Notes: a model not told the origin generated them from the letters alone. DNA of 64,000 nt from Streptomyces shenzhenensis (GCF_021462265.1 NZ_JAJONF010000006.1:307896-371895); one strand, 5' to 3'. Shown: positions 9,552 through 17,752, numbered from the stretch's first letter. Made by a program: numbers and translations.

Positions 9552-11870
9552 TCACCGGCCCAGGATCTTCTTGATCGTGGCCGCGTTCTCCTGGGTGACC
9601 TTCCACAGCTGTTCCTGCCGGTCGTGCACGTCGGCGACGGTGCGGCTGTGGTTGTCGAGGATGCCCAGTGCGCGTTCGGTCAGGATGTCGCCGAGCTCCC
9701 GCTCGTGCACCGAGACACCCCACTCGGGCCGCTCGATGTCGCCCAGGAAGTACGCCATCTTCGGGTGCGAGATCAACGAGATGATCGGCGTGCCGACTCC
9801 GAACGGGATCATGCCGGCGTGCCCGCGCATGCCGATGACCAGGCGGGTCCTGGCGTACGTCGCACGGATCTCGTCGTTGGAGAAGTCGTACATCGGGATC
9901 ACCGGCAGCGAGATGCCGTGCTCGCGGCGCAGGTCGAAGGCGATCCTCTCGTCGTCGAGGGAGTGCGCGACGCACTTGACCTCGGTGTGCTCGCCGATCT
10001 TGCGGACGGCCTTGGCCATCTCGGCGAGGAAGTGGCCGTAGTCGTGGCCGAAGCGCAGCCCCGCGCGGTCGTAGGCCGCGTTGAGCATGACCGTGTCCTC
10101 GCGGTACAGCGGGTCGGTCCAGCCGGCCACCAGCCGGCGCATGACCGTGGTGGGGCAGGGCTGGAAGACGACCTTGTCCTGGAGCTCCGGCGGGAGCATG
10201 CCGCGGACCTTGGCGATGGAGCCGTGGTTGCGCAGGCCGAAGAAGGAGGACTTCTCCACCAGCAGCCGCAGGCTGTCGTTGAACCGCTTGGCCCGGTAGG
10301 ACTGGCCGTCGAAGGCGTTGAAGCCGACCGCGTAGACCATGATCGGGACGTCGATGGCGCGCAGGTGCTCGTCCGGGACGTTCCACTGCCAGGCGCTGTT
10401 GCCGTTGGGCATGGTGTCCGGAATGAACAGACCGCCGCCGCCGATGACCAGGCCCCGGCGGGCGTTGACGCGCTCCAGGGCGGCCTTGTCGAAGTACCGG
10501 TGGGCGTGCACGGAGTGCCAGCGCCGGGAGGTGGTGTCCGGGCCGAAGCCGAGCCGGACGGTCTCCGGGAGCAGCTTGTCGCCCGCGTTGCCCTGCCGGT
10601 CCATGTAGAAAGCGACGTGCGCCAGCTGGTCCTCGGCGCTGCCCTGCTCCTGGGAGGGGACGGCGGCCGCGCGCTGGGCCCACAGGCGGCTGGGGCGGTG
10701 GGTGGGGTCGACGGTGAGGCCGGCGGTGGCGTACCTGAGGGCCTCGGTGTTGTCGCCGTGCACCCAGGCGATCTGGGCGAGCCGCGCGAAGGCGGTGGCG
10801 GCCCGGTTGGGGGCGGCGCTGGCGAGCAGCAGCCGGGTCTTGGCCTCGTCGTAGCGGGAGACGCTCATCAGGGCGTGCCCGAGCACCTCGTGCGGCCAGG
10901 CCTCGTCCAGCGGGATGCGGACGCCGCCGAGCACGTCCACGGCGTCCTGGTAGTCGCCGTTCGCGATGTGCGCGGCGGCCACCTTGCGGGCGATCTCGAC
11001 GTCACCGGTGCGCTTGACGTGCGGGGTGCCGAAGTGGACGACCAGGTCGTGGTGGAGGCCGCCGGAGGAGGCGAAGTAGGCCGCGTGGAACTCGGCGTCG
11101 GTCATCTCGAACCCGCGCCAGCGGTCCTCGGCCTGCGAGTAGCCGGACTCACCTCCCTGCCAGGGCTTGTGACGCCCGGTGAAGTGCAGGATCTTGGTGT
11201 CCTCCGGGACCGGGAGGTCGCCGGACAGCCGCCGCTTGACGAAGTTGTACTTGGCGTCGAGGCGGACGAAGTCGCCGTCCAGGACGGCGTTCAGGATGCC
11301 CTGGTCGTGCTTGTCCAGCTCGTAGTCGCCGCTGCGGCCGGTGTTGTCGATCTTCGCGCAGAACTCGTCGGACAGGTACTCCTTCTGGATCACCAGGAGA
11401 CCGGAGTTCAGCTTGTGCTGCCCGTAGAAGAACTGCGGGACGGCCGCGAGCCCCTCGCGCAGCTCCAGGAGCTCGCCGAGACCGCCGAGGACGACCATGT
11501 CGGTGTCCAGGGTGATGATGGTGTCGTAGTCGCGCAGCCGGAAGACGTCGAGGATGAAGTACGCCTTGCGGACCAGGTAGTTGTCCTGGTCGCCCTTGAC
11601 GTACGAGTCGTAGTGCGTGTCGTTGACCCGCTGGAGCACGATGCGCGGGTGCAGGGCGCGGATTTTCGCGACGGACGCCGGGCGCAGGTCGTCGTAGAGC
11701 ACGACGAAGTCCTCGCAGACGCCCGGGTTGGACAGGGCGAGGCTGCGCAGCAGGACCAGGAAGCCGGGCAGGTAGTTCTCGTCCACGTAGGACGCGAACG
11801 CGATCCGGCGCTTCTTGGTGAGAGCGCTCGCGTCGGCGCTCGGTATCGCCGGGGTGGAGGTGGTCGTCAT
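9552..11870 (-). CDS. GT8 glycosyltransferase - polysaccharide pyruvyltransferase fusion
   Basis: 772-aa multidomain protein. Residues ~20-280 are a GT8-like domain: RRIAFASYVDENYLPGFLV, a DxD in TIITLDTDMVVLGGLGE, the LNSGLLVIQKEYL acceptor region and the HxxGxxKPW-like LHFTGRHKPWQGG. Residues ~320-420 are helical and repeat-like. Residues ~440-772 match polysaccharide pyruvyltransferase: NAGDKLLPETVRLGFG, VIGGGGLFIPDTMP, FGLRNHGSIAKVRG and VIGMRGHAGMIPFGVGTP. It likely adds both a sugar and a ketal pyruvate to the envelope polymer. The ATG overlaps the stop of the GT29-like gene (ATGA), so both are co-translated. The two activities in one chain are inferred from motifs. Confidence 0.9.
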   Translation of the reverse strand: MTTTSTPAIPSADASALTKKRRIAFASYVDENYLPGFLVLLRSLALSNPGVCEDFVVLYDDLRPASVAKIRALHPRIVLQRVNDTHYDSYVKGDQDNYLVRKAYFILDVFRLRDYDTIITLDTDMVVLGGLGELLELREGLAAVPQFFYGQHKLNSGLLVIQKEYLSDEFCAKIDNTGRSGDYELDKHDQGILNAVLDGDFVRLDAKYNFVKRRLSGDLPVPEDTKILHFTGRHKPWQGGESGYSQAEDRWRGFEMTDAEFHAAYFASSGGLHHDLVVHFGTPHVKRTGDVEIARKVAAAHIANGDYQDAVDVLGGVRIPLDEAWPHEVLGHALMSVSRYDEAKTRLLLASAAPNRAATAFARLAQIAWVHGDNTEALRYATAGLTVDPTHRPSRLWAQRAAAVPSQEQGSAEDQLAHVAFYMDRQGNAGDKLLPETVRLGFGPDTTSRRWHSVHAHRYFDKAALERVNARRGLVIGGGGLFIPDTMPNGNSAWQWNVPDEHLRAIDVPIMVYAVGFNAFDGQSYRAKRFNDSLRLLVEKSSFFGLRNHGSIAKVRGMLPPELQDKVVFQPCPTTVMRRLVAGWTDPLYREDTVMLNAAYDRAGLRFGHDYGHFLAEMAKAVRKIGEHTEVKCVAHSLDDERIAFDLRREHGISLPVIPMYDFSNDEIRATYARTRLVIGMRGHAGMIPFGVGTPIISLISHPKMAYFLGDIERPEWGVSVHERELGDILTERALGILDNHSRTVADVHDRQEQLWKVTQENAATIKKILGR

Positions 11871-13327
11871 CGCAGGGAGATCCTCATGTCGGTCACGCTC
11901 TGGGCCCGCTGCATGACCCAATCCTTCTCGCTGGTGTATTCGTGCACGGAGGTGATGGCCAGCTTCATGGCCTCCGGCACGCGGTAGGCGCCGCTCTCGT
12001 AGAAGTCGAAGCCGATCAGGTCCAGGGTCGGGCTGACGTCCAGGAAGTCCAGCAGCCACAGCATGTTGAACCCGGAGGTCGGGATGCCCGTCCAGGTGTC
12101 GGTGCTGATCTGCCCGATGTTGCGCATCGGCCAGCGCAGCGACTCGTCGCCGAGGTACTTCTGCGCGCCGGGCACCAGCTTGTTGCGCAGCGAGTGCTTC
12201 CAGTCGCCCGAGACACCGCCGAAGATCAGCCGGGTGATCACCGGCTTCTCCCAGTTGAAGGCGTGCTTGTGGATGCTGACGTGGATGTCGGTGCGCTCAC
12301 CGGTGTGCTTCGGGTCGATCTTGTACGAGTTGAAGCGCACGACCAGGTCGTAGTCGTCGATCTGCTTGCCGATGCCGCTCGCGCCCACCCGGCCCGAGTT
12401 GGCGATCAGGCAGACCGACTTGCCGGCGATCTGGTTGCGGAACTCGCCGAGGCTGATCCACCGCACGCCGTCGACCGTCGGGTTGGCGACCGGGCCGCGC
12501 ATCCGGACCCGGCGCTGCTCGGCGTAGAGCGCGACGGCCTCGGCGACGCCGGCGTCGTTGCCCTCGGCCAGGCGCAGGTCCAGGTACTGGCTGAGCAGCT
12601 CCTGCCGGTCGTTGACCGGCGCCTCGTCCTCGGCGAGGGCGAGCAGCGCGCCCACCAGGCGGGGCTCGGCGGCCTGCCAGTCGCCGGCGGCCCGCAGGGC
12701 GAGGCCCTCGGCCCAGGTGGCGGTGGCGGGCCCGCGGACGTGGTCCGCGGCGGCCGGGACCTGGCGCCCCAGGAGGGCGAGGAGTTCGCCTTCGCACTCG
12801 GCGGCGCGGCGCATGCCGGAGATCCGGTTGGCGACGCCGAAGCCGTCGTCGGTGGTGAGTTCGAGGTAGCGCTCGTAGGCCTCGACGGCCTCGCGCTCCT
12901 CGCCGAGTCCCTCCAGGATGCGGGCGCGCAGCCGCCAGCCGGCGCGGGAGTTCTTGCGCTGGGCGAGGACGGTGTCGCTGATCAGCAGGGCGAGGTTCAA
13001 CTCGTCGTTGTAACCGCACTCCAGGGCCTTGTTGGCGACCGCGAGCAGAGCGTCCAGCAGGTCGTTGTCGATCCCGCCCGAAGGGCTCGCCGCACCCTTG
13101 ACGGCGCGCTTGAGAAGCGCCGTCGCGCCGCCGGCCGAGGCGGGGGCGGATGCGGTGGTGCCTTCCGTGGCGACGACCACCAGCAGCTTGCGCAGCTGCT
13201 CCGCCAGTTCCGCGCGCCGGCGGTCGAGGCTGCCGACCACTTTCCCGCTGTGCACGGCGCAGGCGTGCAGGCAGTCGTCCAGCTCCCCTCCGCGCGCAGG
13301 TGCCCGCCTGTTCTGGACCCTCGTCAT
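11867..13327 (-). CDS. GT29-like sialyltransferase with N-terminal helical repeat region
   Basis: 486 aa. Residues ~100-290 look like TPR-type helical repeats (AGWRLRARILEGLGEEREAV; WAEGLALRAAGDWQAAEPRL). From ~303 the C-terminal domain carries sialylmotif-like blocks: motif L (SVCLIANSGRVGASGIGKQ then IDDYDLVVRFN), motif S (GIPTSGFNMLWLLDFLD then LIGFDFY, ~411-441) and a motif-VS-like His/Glu pair (SVHEYTSEKDW, His ~460). These features define GT29, known mainly from eukaryotes; activity with CMP-Kdn or a related donor is an inference. ATG 13327 is favoured over 13351 because AGGAGA lies 6 bases upstream. It overlaps the GT8/pyruvyltransferase gene by four bases. Confidence 0.82.
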   Translation of the reverse strand: MTRVQNRRAPARGGELDDCLHACAVHSGKVVGSLDRRRAELAEQLRKLLVVVATEGTTASAPASAGGATALLKRAVKGAASPSGGIDNDLLDALLAVANKALECGYNDELNLALLISDTVLAQRKNSRAGWRLRARILEGLGEEREAVEAYERYLELTTDDGFGVANRISGMRRAAECEGELLALLGRQVPAAADHVRGPATATWAEGLALRAAGDWQAAEPRLVGALLALAEDEAPVNDRQELLSQYLDLRLAEGNDAGVAEAVALYAEQRRVRMRGPVANPTVDGVRWISLGEFRNQIAGKSVCLIANSGRVGASGIGKQIDDYDLVVRFNSYKIDPKHTGERTDIHVSIHKHAFNWEKPVITRLIFGGVSGDWKHSLRNKLVPGAQKYLGDESLRWPMRNIGQISTDTWTGIPTSGFNMLWLLDFLDVSPTLDLIGFDFYESGAYRVPEAMKLAITSVHEYTSEKDWVMQRAQSVTDMRISLR

Positions 13328-13409
13328 AGCTCTCCTGATTTTGCCAAGCAAAGTTTGTGTAACGGCTGTGCGTGGGAAGCAGTCCGCACCGGGGGGATGG
13401 ATGGAGAAA

Positions 13410-13420
13410 CTAGGAAGCCA
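13410..13420 (-). promoter_or_regulatory. second copy of the 11-bp element CTAGGAAGCCA
   Basis: Identical to 6874-6884, 83 bases upstream of the GT29-like start, with GGTTAAC further upstream at 13433-13439. It probably belongs to the promoter of the two-gene leftward operon. Confidence 0.4.
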
Positions 13421-13491
13421 AAACGACTGTATGGTTAACGAACTTCAAAAGGTAAGAGAATGGTGAGCGGGTTCACCGCGCACTTCCTATG

Positions 13492-13567
13492 ATTTCCCCA
13501 GGTGGCGGTATGAGGCTCCCCATGTCCCGATTCCCCCAGATGACGGTATGGGCCTTCCCACATCCCG
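13492..13567. repeat. tandem imperfect 38-bp repeat, two units
   Basis: Units 13492-13529 and 13530-13567 abut exactly and match at 30 of 38 positions. Both contain GACGGTATG/GGCGGTATG-like and TCCC cores. The pair lies between divergent cell-wall genes, 60 bases before the acyltransferase start, so it may be a double protein-binding site. Confidence 0.8.
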
Positions 13568-13626
13568 GGGCTTTCGCAAACAGATCGGATGATTAACGGC
13601 CCGGTCTCTGGTAGACATCTCGGACC

Positions 13627-14745
13627 ATGTCACTCGCCACCCCCGAACTGGCGCCCTCGCCTGCGAAGATCCCGGTCGTCCCGGCCCGCCGCCCCGGGCA
13701 CCCCCGCACCCGACTTCTCGCCCTCGACGGACTACGGCTCGCCGCCGCCCTGATGGTCTGCCTCTACCACTACACCGGACGCGGCGGAGTCGTCTCCGCG
13801 TCCTGGCACCAGAACCCCGAGCACATCTTCCCGACCCTGTCCCGGGCCACCGTCTACGGCTGTTTCGGGGTCGAGTTCTTCTTCGTCATCAGCGGTTTCG
13901 TGATCTGCATGAGCAGTTGGGGCCGCTCCCTCGGCGACTTCTTCCGCTCCCGCGTCGCCCGCCTCTACCCCGCGTACTGGGTCGCCCTGGTGCTGGTCAC
14001 CGGCGCCTCCCTGATCCTGCCGGCCGTCGTCCGGGCGGTGCGGCTCGACGAGTTCCTGGTCAACCTGACGATGCTGCAACAGCCCATGGGCGTACCGCGC
14101 GTGCTCGGCGTCTGCTGGACACTCTGGGTCGAGGTCCGCTTCTACGCCCTGTTCGCGCTGGCCGTGGTCCTGCCGGGCGTCACCTACCGCAGGGTGGTGC
14201 TGTTCTGCTCGGTGTGGACGCTGGCCGCCGTGCTGTCCACCGCGGCGGGCGACGGGTCGTGGGCCCAGCTGATCGTGATGCCCCAGTACGCCCCGTACTT
14301 CATCGGCGGCCTGGCCCTCTACCTCGTCCACCGCTTCGGCCACCGGCTGCTGCTGCCCTGGGGCATCGTGGCGCTCTCCTGGATCCTCGGGCTGCGCACG
14401 GCCACCGAGGGGCTGTGGCACCCGGGCGCAGCCCGCAACCCGTACATCGTGATGGTCGTCGTCACCCTGGCGTTCGCCGCGGTCGCGGCGGTGGCGGCGG
14501 GCTGGACACGCTGGGCGGCCTGGCCCTGGCTGACCACGGCCGGGGCGCTGACCTACCCCTTCTACCTGGTCCACGAGCACCTCGGCTGGTTCGCGATCCG
14601 GGTGCTGCACCGGGCGTGGGGGCTGCCGCCGTGGCCGACGCTCGCGGTGACGGTCCTCGGGATGCTGGGGCTCGCCTGGCTGATCCACCGGTTCGTGGAG
14701 ACGCCGTTCGGGCCGAAATTGAAAAGGGCCCTGAAGGCGTCCTGA
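13627..14745 (+). CDS. acyltransferase 3 (OafA-type) membrane O-acyltransferase
   Basis: 372-aa integral membrane protein of the acyltransferase 3 family with about ten hydrophobic segments. The N-terminal RLLALDGLRLAAALMVCLYH carries the catalytic His of the family, followed by the RxxR-type FFRSRVARLYPAYW and FGVEFFFVISGFVI. It would move an acyl (often acetyl) group from the cytoplasm to a sugar outside the membrane. Its place beside nonulosonate-polymer genes suggests O-acylation of that polymer, which is an inference. The ATG at 13627 follows a 299-base divergent region holding the 38-bp tandem repeat; no strong ribosome site is seen. Confidence 0.93.
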   Translation: MSLATPELAPSPAKIPVVPARRPGHPRTRLLALDGLRLAAALMVCLYHYTGRGGVVSASWHQNPEHIFPTLSRATVYGCFGVEFFFVISGFVICMSSWGRSLGDFFRSRVARLYPAYWVALVLVTGASLILPAVVRAVRLDEFLVNLTMLQQPMGVPRVLGVCWTLWVEVRFYALFALAVVLPGVTYRRVVLFCSVWTLAAVLSTAAGDGSWAQLIVMPQYAPYFIGGLALYLVHRFGHRLLLPWGIVALSWILGLRTATEGLWHPGAARNPYIVMVVVTLAFAAVAAVAAGWTRWAAWPWLTTAGALTYPFYLVHEHLGWFAIRVLHRAWGLPPWPTLAVTVLGMLGLAWLIHRFVETPFGPKLKRALKAS

Positions 14746-14848
14746 TTTCCTTTTGATTCACCTCTCGTTCACTTGGGGAAGCGGGCCCGTCGTTCACCTC
14801 CCGGTTACTTTCGGAGGCGTACGGCGGGTAGGCGCCGCAGAGCGCTGC

Positions 14849-14915
14849 CGCGGCCGGGCCCACGCGGCAGAGCCGCACCCCGTGCCTCTTACGGGGTGCC
14901 GCAGCCCCGCCCGCT
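14849..14915 (+). repeat. dispersed intergenic repeat, diverged copy 2
   Basis: Contains CGGGCCCACGCGGCAGAGCCG, a diverged form of the core seen at 9419 and 54070, then a terminator hairpin. Located between convergent genes. Confidence 0.55.
14875..14899. terminator. bidirectional terminator hairpin
   Basis: GCACCCCGT at 14875-14883 pairs perfectly with ACGGGGTGC at 14891-14899 around a 7-base loop, between the convergent acyltransferase and TetR genes. Confidence 0.65.
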
Positions 14916-14939
14916 CGGAGCCCGCCGCGAACCCGTTCC

Positions 14940-15590
14940 TCAGGTGATCCTGTATCGGGTGCCGATTCCGTCGAGGAGCAGCTCCAGGCCCTCGTCGAAC
15001 TGGCCGTCGTAGTCGGTGAACAGTTCCCGGCCCGCGGCTGCCGACAGCGGGAAGCCGGCCAGGACGCGGGCTCGCTCGTCCACGTCGTAGCCTTCTCGGC
15101 GCTCCCCCGGGAGGGGCTCCACACCCTGTTCCTCGGTCACGAAGCCGATCGTGTAGGCGTTCACCGTCCGACCCGCCGCCACTGCCTGGGCGAGGGTGAG
15201 ACCGGCCTCTGTCATGAGACGCAGGAACGCCTCCTGCTCCGGGGCGTGGTCGATGCCCGTGAAGCGCGAACCGCTGTAGACCTTGGCGCCGTCGCGGTAG
15301 CCGAGCAGGGCGGCGCGCAGGCCCCGGCTCACCGTGCGCAGCCCGTCCCGCCAGGTGCCGGCAGGGTCGATCCGCGTGTCCGCGACCATCCGGCGGTACA
15401 TCTCCGTCGCCATCTCGTCGAGCAGCGCCTGCTTGTCCTTGAAGTGCCAGTAGAGGGCCGGCGCCTTGACGTCCAGCTCCTTGGCGATGGCCCGGAGGGT
15501 CAGTCCCTCCAGGCCGGCCTCGTTCAGCAGGCGCAGGGCCGCGTCGGCGACCCGGCGGCGGTCGAGGGGGGCGCGTCGTTCCGTGCTCAC
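14940..15590 (-). CDS. TetR family regulator with tetracycline-repressor-type C-terminal domain
   Basis: 216 aa. Residues ~8-55 form the TetR DNA-binding domain (ADAALRLLNEAGLEG; TLRAIAKELDVKAPALYWHF). The rest, with ALYWHFKDKQALLDEMATEM and a Tyr/His-bearing ligand core, resembles the TetR C-terminal domain PF02909. It is divergent from an FAD monooxygenase gene, and two palindromes of the CTTAAC...GTTAAG type lie in the 71-base gap, so it most likely represses both itself and the monooxygenase until a small aromatic or drug-like ligand binds. GTG 15590 sits 7 bases after a TAAGCT -10 box, suggesting a leaderless transcript. Confidence 0.93.
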   Translation of the reverse strand: MSTERRAPLDRRRVADAALRLLNEAGLEGLTLRAIAKELDVKAPALYWHFKDKQALLDEMATEMYRRMVADTRIDPAGTWRDGLRTVSRGLRAALLGYRDGAKVYSGSRFTGIDHAPEQEAFLRLMTEAGLTLAQAVAAGRTVNAYTIGFVTEEQGVEPLPGERREGYDVDERARVLAGFPLSAAAGRELFTDYDGQFDEGLELLLDGIGTRYRIT

Positions 15591-15597
15591 ACTTGAC

Positions 15598-15603
15598 AGC
15601 TTA
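15598..15603 (-). promoter_or_regulatory. -10 box TAAGCT of the tetR gene
   Basis: On the minus strand TAAGCT is followed by 7 bases and the GTG at 15590. It overlaps the first palindromic operator, as expected for autorepression. Confidence 0.45.
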
Positions 15604-15651
15604 ACAGCGTTAAAGGCAACCTTGTCGCCGACGGAACTTAACGACGTTAAG
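15600..15651. promoter_or_regulatory. two palindromic operators for the divergent TetR regulator
   Basis: CTTAACGACGTTAAG at 15637-15651 is a perfect 7-1-7 palindrome; CTTAACAGCGTTAAA at 15600-15614 is the same site with mismatches. Centres are 37 bases apart. One overlaps the tetR -10 box and the other lies directly before the monooxygenase ribosome site. Confidence 0.75.
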
Positions 15652-15661
15652 GGGAAATGTG

Positions 15662-17059
15662 ATGGATGTGGCAGTCGTCGGCGCCGGACCCACCGGGCTC
15701 GCCCTCGGGATCGACCTCGCCCGGCGCGGGGTGGACGCACTGGTCGTGGAGGCGGGCGAGAAGCTGTTCCCCGGCTCCCGCGGGAAGGGGATCCAGCCCC
15801 GCACCCAGGAGGTCTTCGACGACCTCGGCGTGCTCGGCGCGATGCGCGCGGCCGGCGGCCCCTACCCTCCCCAGCGGTTCTGGAAGAACGGCGAACCTCT
15901 GGAAACGAAGCCGATGTTCGACGCGGTGGCGGCCGACGAGGGCACCCCGTACACGGAGCCGCTGATGGTCGCGCAGTGGCGCACGCAGGAGGTGCTGTAC
16001 GCGCGGTTGCGGGAGCTGGGCGGCCGGGTCGAGTTCGGGCGCGCCGTGACGGGACTGGACCAGGACGCGCGGGGGGTGACGGTCCGCTTCGCCGACGGTA
16101 CGACGACTCGCGCACGGTATGCGGTGGCGGCGGACGGCGGGCGTTCGACCGTACGGCGGGCGGTGGGCGTCGGGATGACCGGCGAGCCGGTCGACCCGAG
16201 CCCGTTCCTGGTGGCCGACCTGCGGGTGCGGGGCCTGGACCGCGACCACTGGCACACCTTCATCGGCGACGACGGCCATGGCGTGGCCCTGTGCCCGCTG
16301 GCCGGCACCGACGACTTCCAGCTGGGCGCGCGCCTGCCCGAGGGCACGGAGGTCGACCTTTCCCTCGAAGGCCTGCGCCGGCTGGTGACGACGTACAGCC
16401 ACCTCGACGCCGCCGACATCACCGGGCTGCGCTGGGCCTCCGACTTCCGCCCGCGTGCCGCACTGGCGGACCGGTTCCGGGTGGGCCGGGTCTTCCTGGC
16501 CGGAGACGCGGCCCATGTCCACTCCCCGGCCGGCGGCCAGGGTCTGAACACCAGCGTCCAGGACGCCTACAACCTGGGCTGGAAGCTGGCCGCCGTCCTG
16601 ACGGACCGGGCCCCTGAGGCACTCCTCGACACCTACGAGGAGGAGCGCCGGCCGAACGCGGCGGCCGTGCTGGGGCTCTCGACCCGGGTCCACCACGGCG
16701 AGGTACGGCGGGGTGCGGCCACGGTCCAACTGGGCATCGGCTACCGGCAGTCCTCGTTGGCCGAGGAGACCCGGGCGAACCCGGGACCGGTGCGGGCGGG
16801 CGACCGCGCACCCGACGGGCGGAACGCGGACGGGGTGCGGATGTTCGACGCGTTCCGGGGGCCGCACTGGACCCTGCTGACGCCGGAACCGGTGGACGGC
16901 GTCCGCGGTCTGCCGGCCCCTCGGTCGTACGGCCCGGGTGTGTTCCTGGTCCGCCCGGACGGCTATGTGGGCTGGGCGGGCGAGACGACGGCGGGCCTGC
17001 GGACGTACGCGGCACGCACCGGGGCCTTCGGCGTCGGCGCCGGGGCCGACGCCGCGTAG
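15662..17059 (+). CDS. FAD-dependent aromatic hydroxylase-type monooxygenase
   Basis: 465-aa group A flavoprotein monooxygenase (PheA/TfdB/MhpA-like). Marks: the dinucleotide-binding VAVVGAGPTGLALGIDLARR, the DG motif region RYAVAADGGRSTVRRAVG and the GD motif FLAGDAAHVHSPAGGQGLN. It would hydroxylate an aromatic substrate with NAD(P)H and oxygen. The thioredoxin-like C-terminal domain seen in larger relatives is only partly present. ATG 15662 is chosen over GTG 15659 because AAGGGG lies 7 bases upstream. Divergent tetR and operators at 15600-15651 suggest ligand-induced expression; a drug-modifying role is possible but unproven. Confidence 0.9.
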   Translation: MDVAVVGAGPTGLALGIDLARRGVDALVVEAGEKLFPGSRGKGIQPRTQEVFDDLGVLGAMRAAGGPYPPQRFWKNGEPLETKPMFDAVAADEGTPYTEPLMVAQWRTQEVLYARLRELGGRVEFGRAVTGLDQDARGVTVRFADGTTTRARYAVAADGGRSTVRRAVGVGMTGEPVDPSPFLVADLRVRGLDRDHWHTFIGDDGHGVALCPLAGTDDFQLGARLPEGTEVDLSLEGLRRLVTTYSHLDAADITGLRWASDFRPRAALADRFRVGRVFLAGDAAHVHSPAGGQGLNTSVQDAYNLGWKLAAVLTDRAPEALLDTYEEERRPNAAAVLGLSTRVHHGEVRRGAATVQLGIGYRQSSLAEETRANPGPVRAGDRAPDGRNADGVRMFDAFRGPHWTLLTPEPVDGVRGLPAPRSYGPGVFLVRPDGYVGWAGETTAGLRTYAARTGAFGVGAGADAA

Positions 17060-17095
17060 GGCCGGGCGCACACAGCCCGGTGCGCGGCCGGTGAC

Positions 17096-17752
17096 TCAGG
17101 CGCTGGCCAGCGTCAGCTTCACCGCGAACCCGAGGAACAGCACCCCCGTCGCCGAAGTGGCCGTCGCCGACATCCGCCTGCGGCGGCGGAACGCTTCGGC
17201 GAGCCGGGTGCCGCTGAATATCAGGACGCTGAGGTAGAGGAAGCTGGCCAGCTGGGCGAAGGCGCCGAGGACGACGAAGGACAGTGCCGGGTAGGCATAC
17301 CCCGGGTCCACGAACTGCACGAAGAAGGCGATGAAGAACAGGATCGCCTTCGGGTTGAAGAGGCTGATCACCAGGGCGCGGCGGTAGGGGCGCTCCTGCG
17401 CCGGGGCGGCGGCCGCCCGGGCCGTCTGCTCCGCCGCCTGCTCCTTCCGCGACCGCCACATCGACCAGGCCGCCCGCAGCATCCCTGCCGCCAGCCAGGT
17501 GAGGTAGCCGGCGCCCGCGTACTTCACGATCCCGAACAGCACCGCGTTGGCCTTGAGCAGGGAGGCCACCCCGGCCGCCGACAGTGTCATCAGCACGGTG
17601 TCCCCGCACCACACGCCCGCGGCGGCGGTGTAACCGGCCCGGACCCCCTGCCGGGCGGCGACGGACAGCACGTACAGGGAGTTGGGACCGGGCAGCAGGA
17701 CGATCAGGACGAGTCCTACCAGGTAGGTGGGGAGATCGATGACACCGAACAT
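17096..17752 (-). CDS. leuE: LysE/LeuE family amino-acid exporter
   Basis: 218-aa inner-membrane exporter with about six hydrophobic segments. The N-terminus VIDLPTYLVGLVLIVLLPGP with PGPNSLYVLSVAARQGVRAG is the hallmark of the LeuE branch of LysE-type efflux proteins, and RALVISLFNPKAILFFIAFF holds the conserved Asn-Pro-Lys helix break. It likely exports leucine or analogues by proton exchange. ATG 17752 is chosen because family members begin MFGVIDLP; an upstream in-frame start at 17785 adds unconserved residues. It converges on the monooxygenase gene. The specific substrate is inferred from similarity only. Confidence 0.88.
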   Translation of the reverse strand: MFGVIDLPTYLVGLVLIVLLPGPNSLYVLSVAARQGVRAGYTAAAGVWCGDTVLMTLSAAGVASLLKANAVLFGIVKYAGAGYLTWLAAGMLRAAWSMWRSRKEQAAEQTARAAAAPAQERPYRRALVISLFNPKAILFFIAFFVQFVDPGYAYPALSFVVLGAFAQLASFLYLSVLIFSGTRLAEAFRRRRRMSATATSATGVLFLGFAVKLTLASA

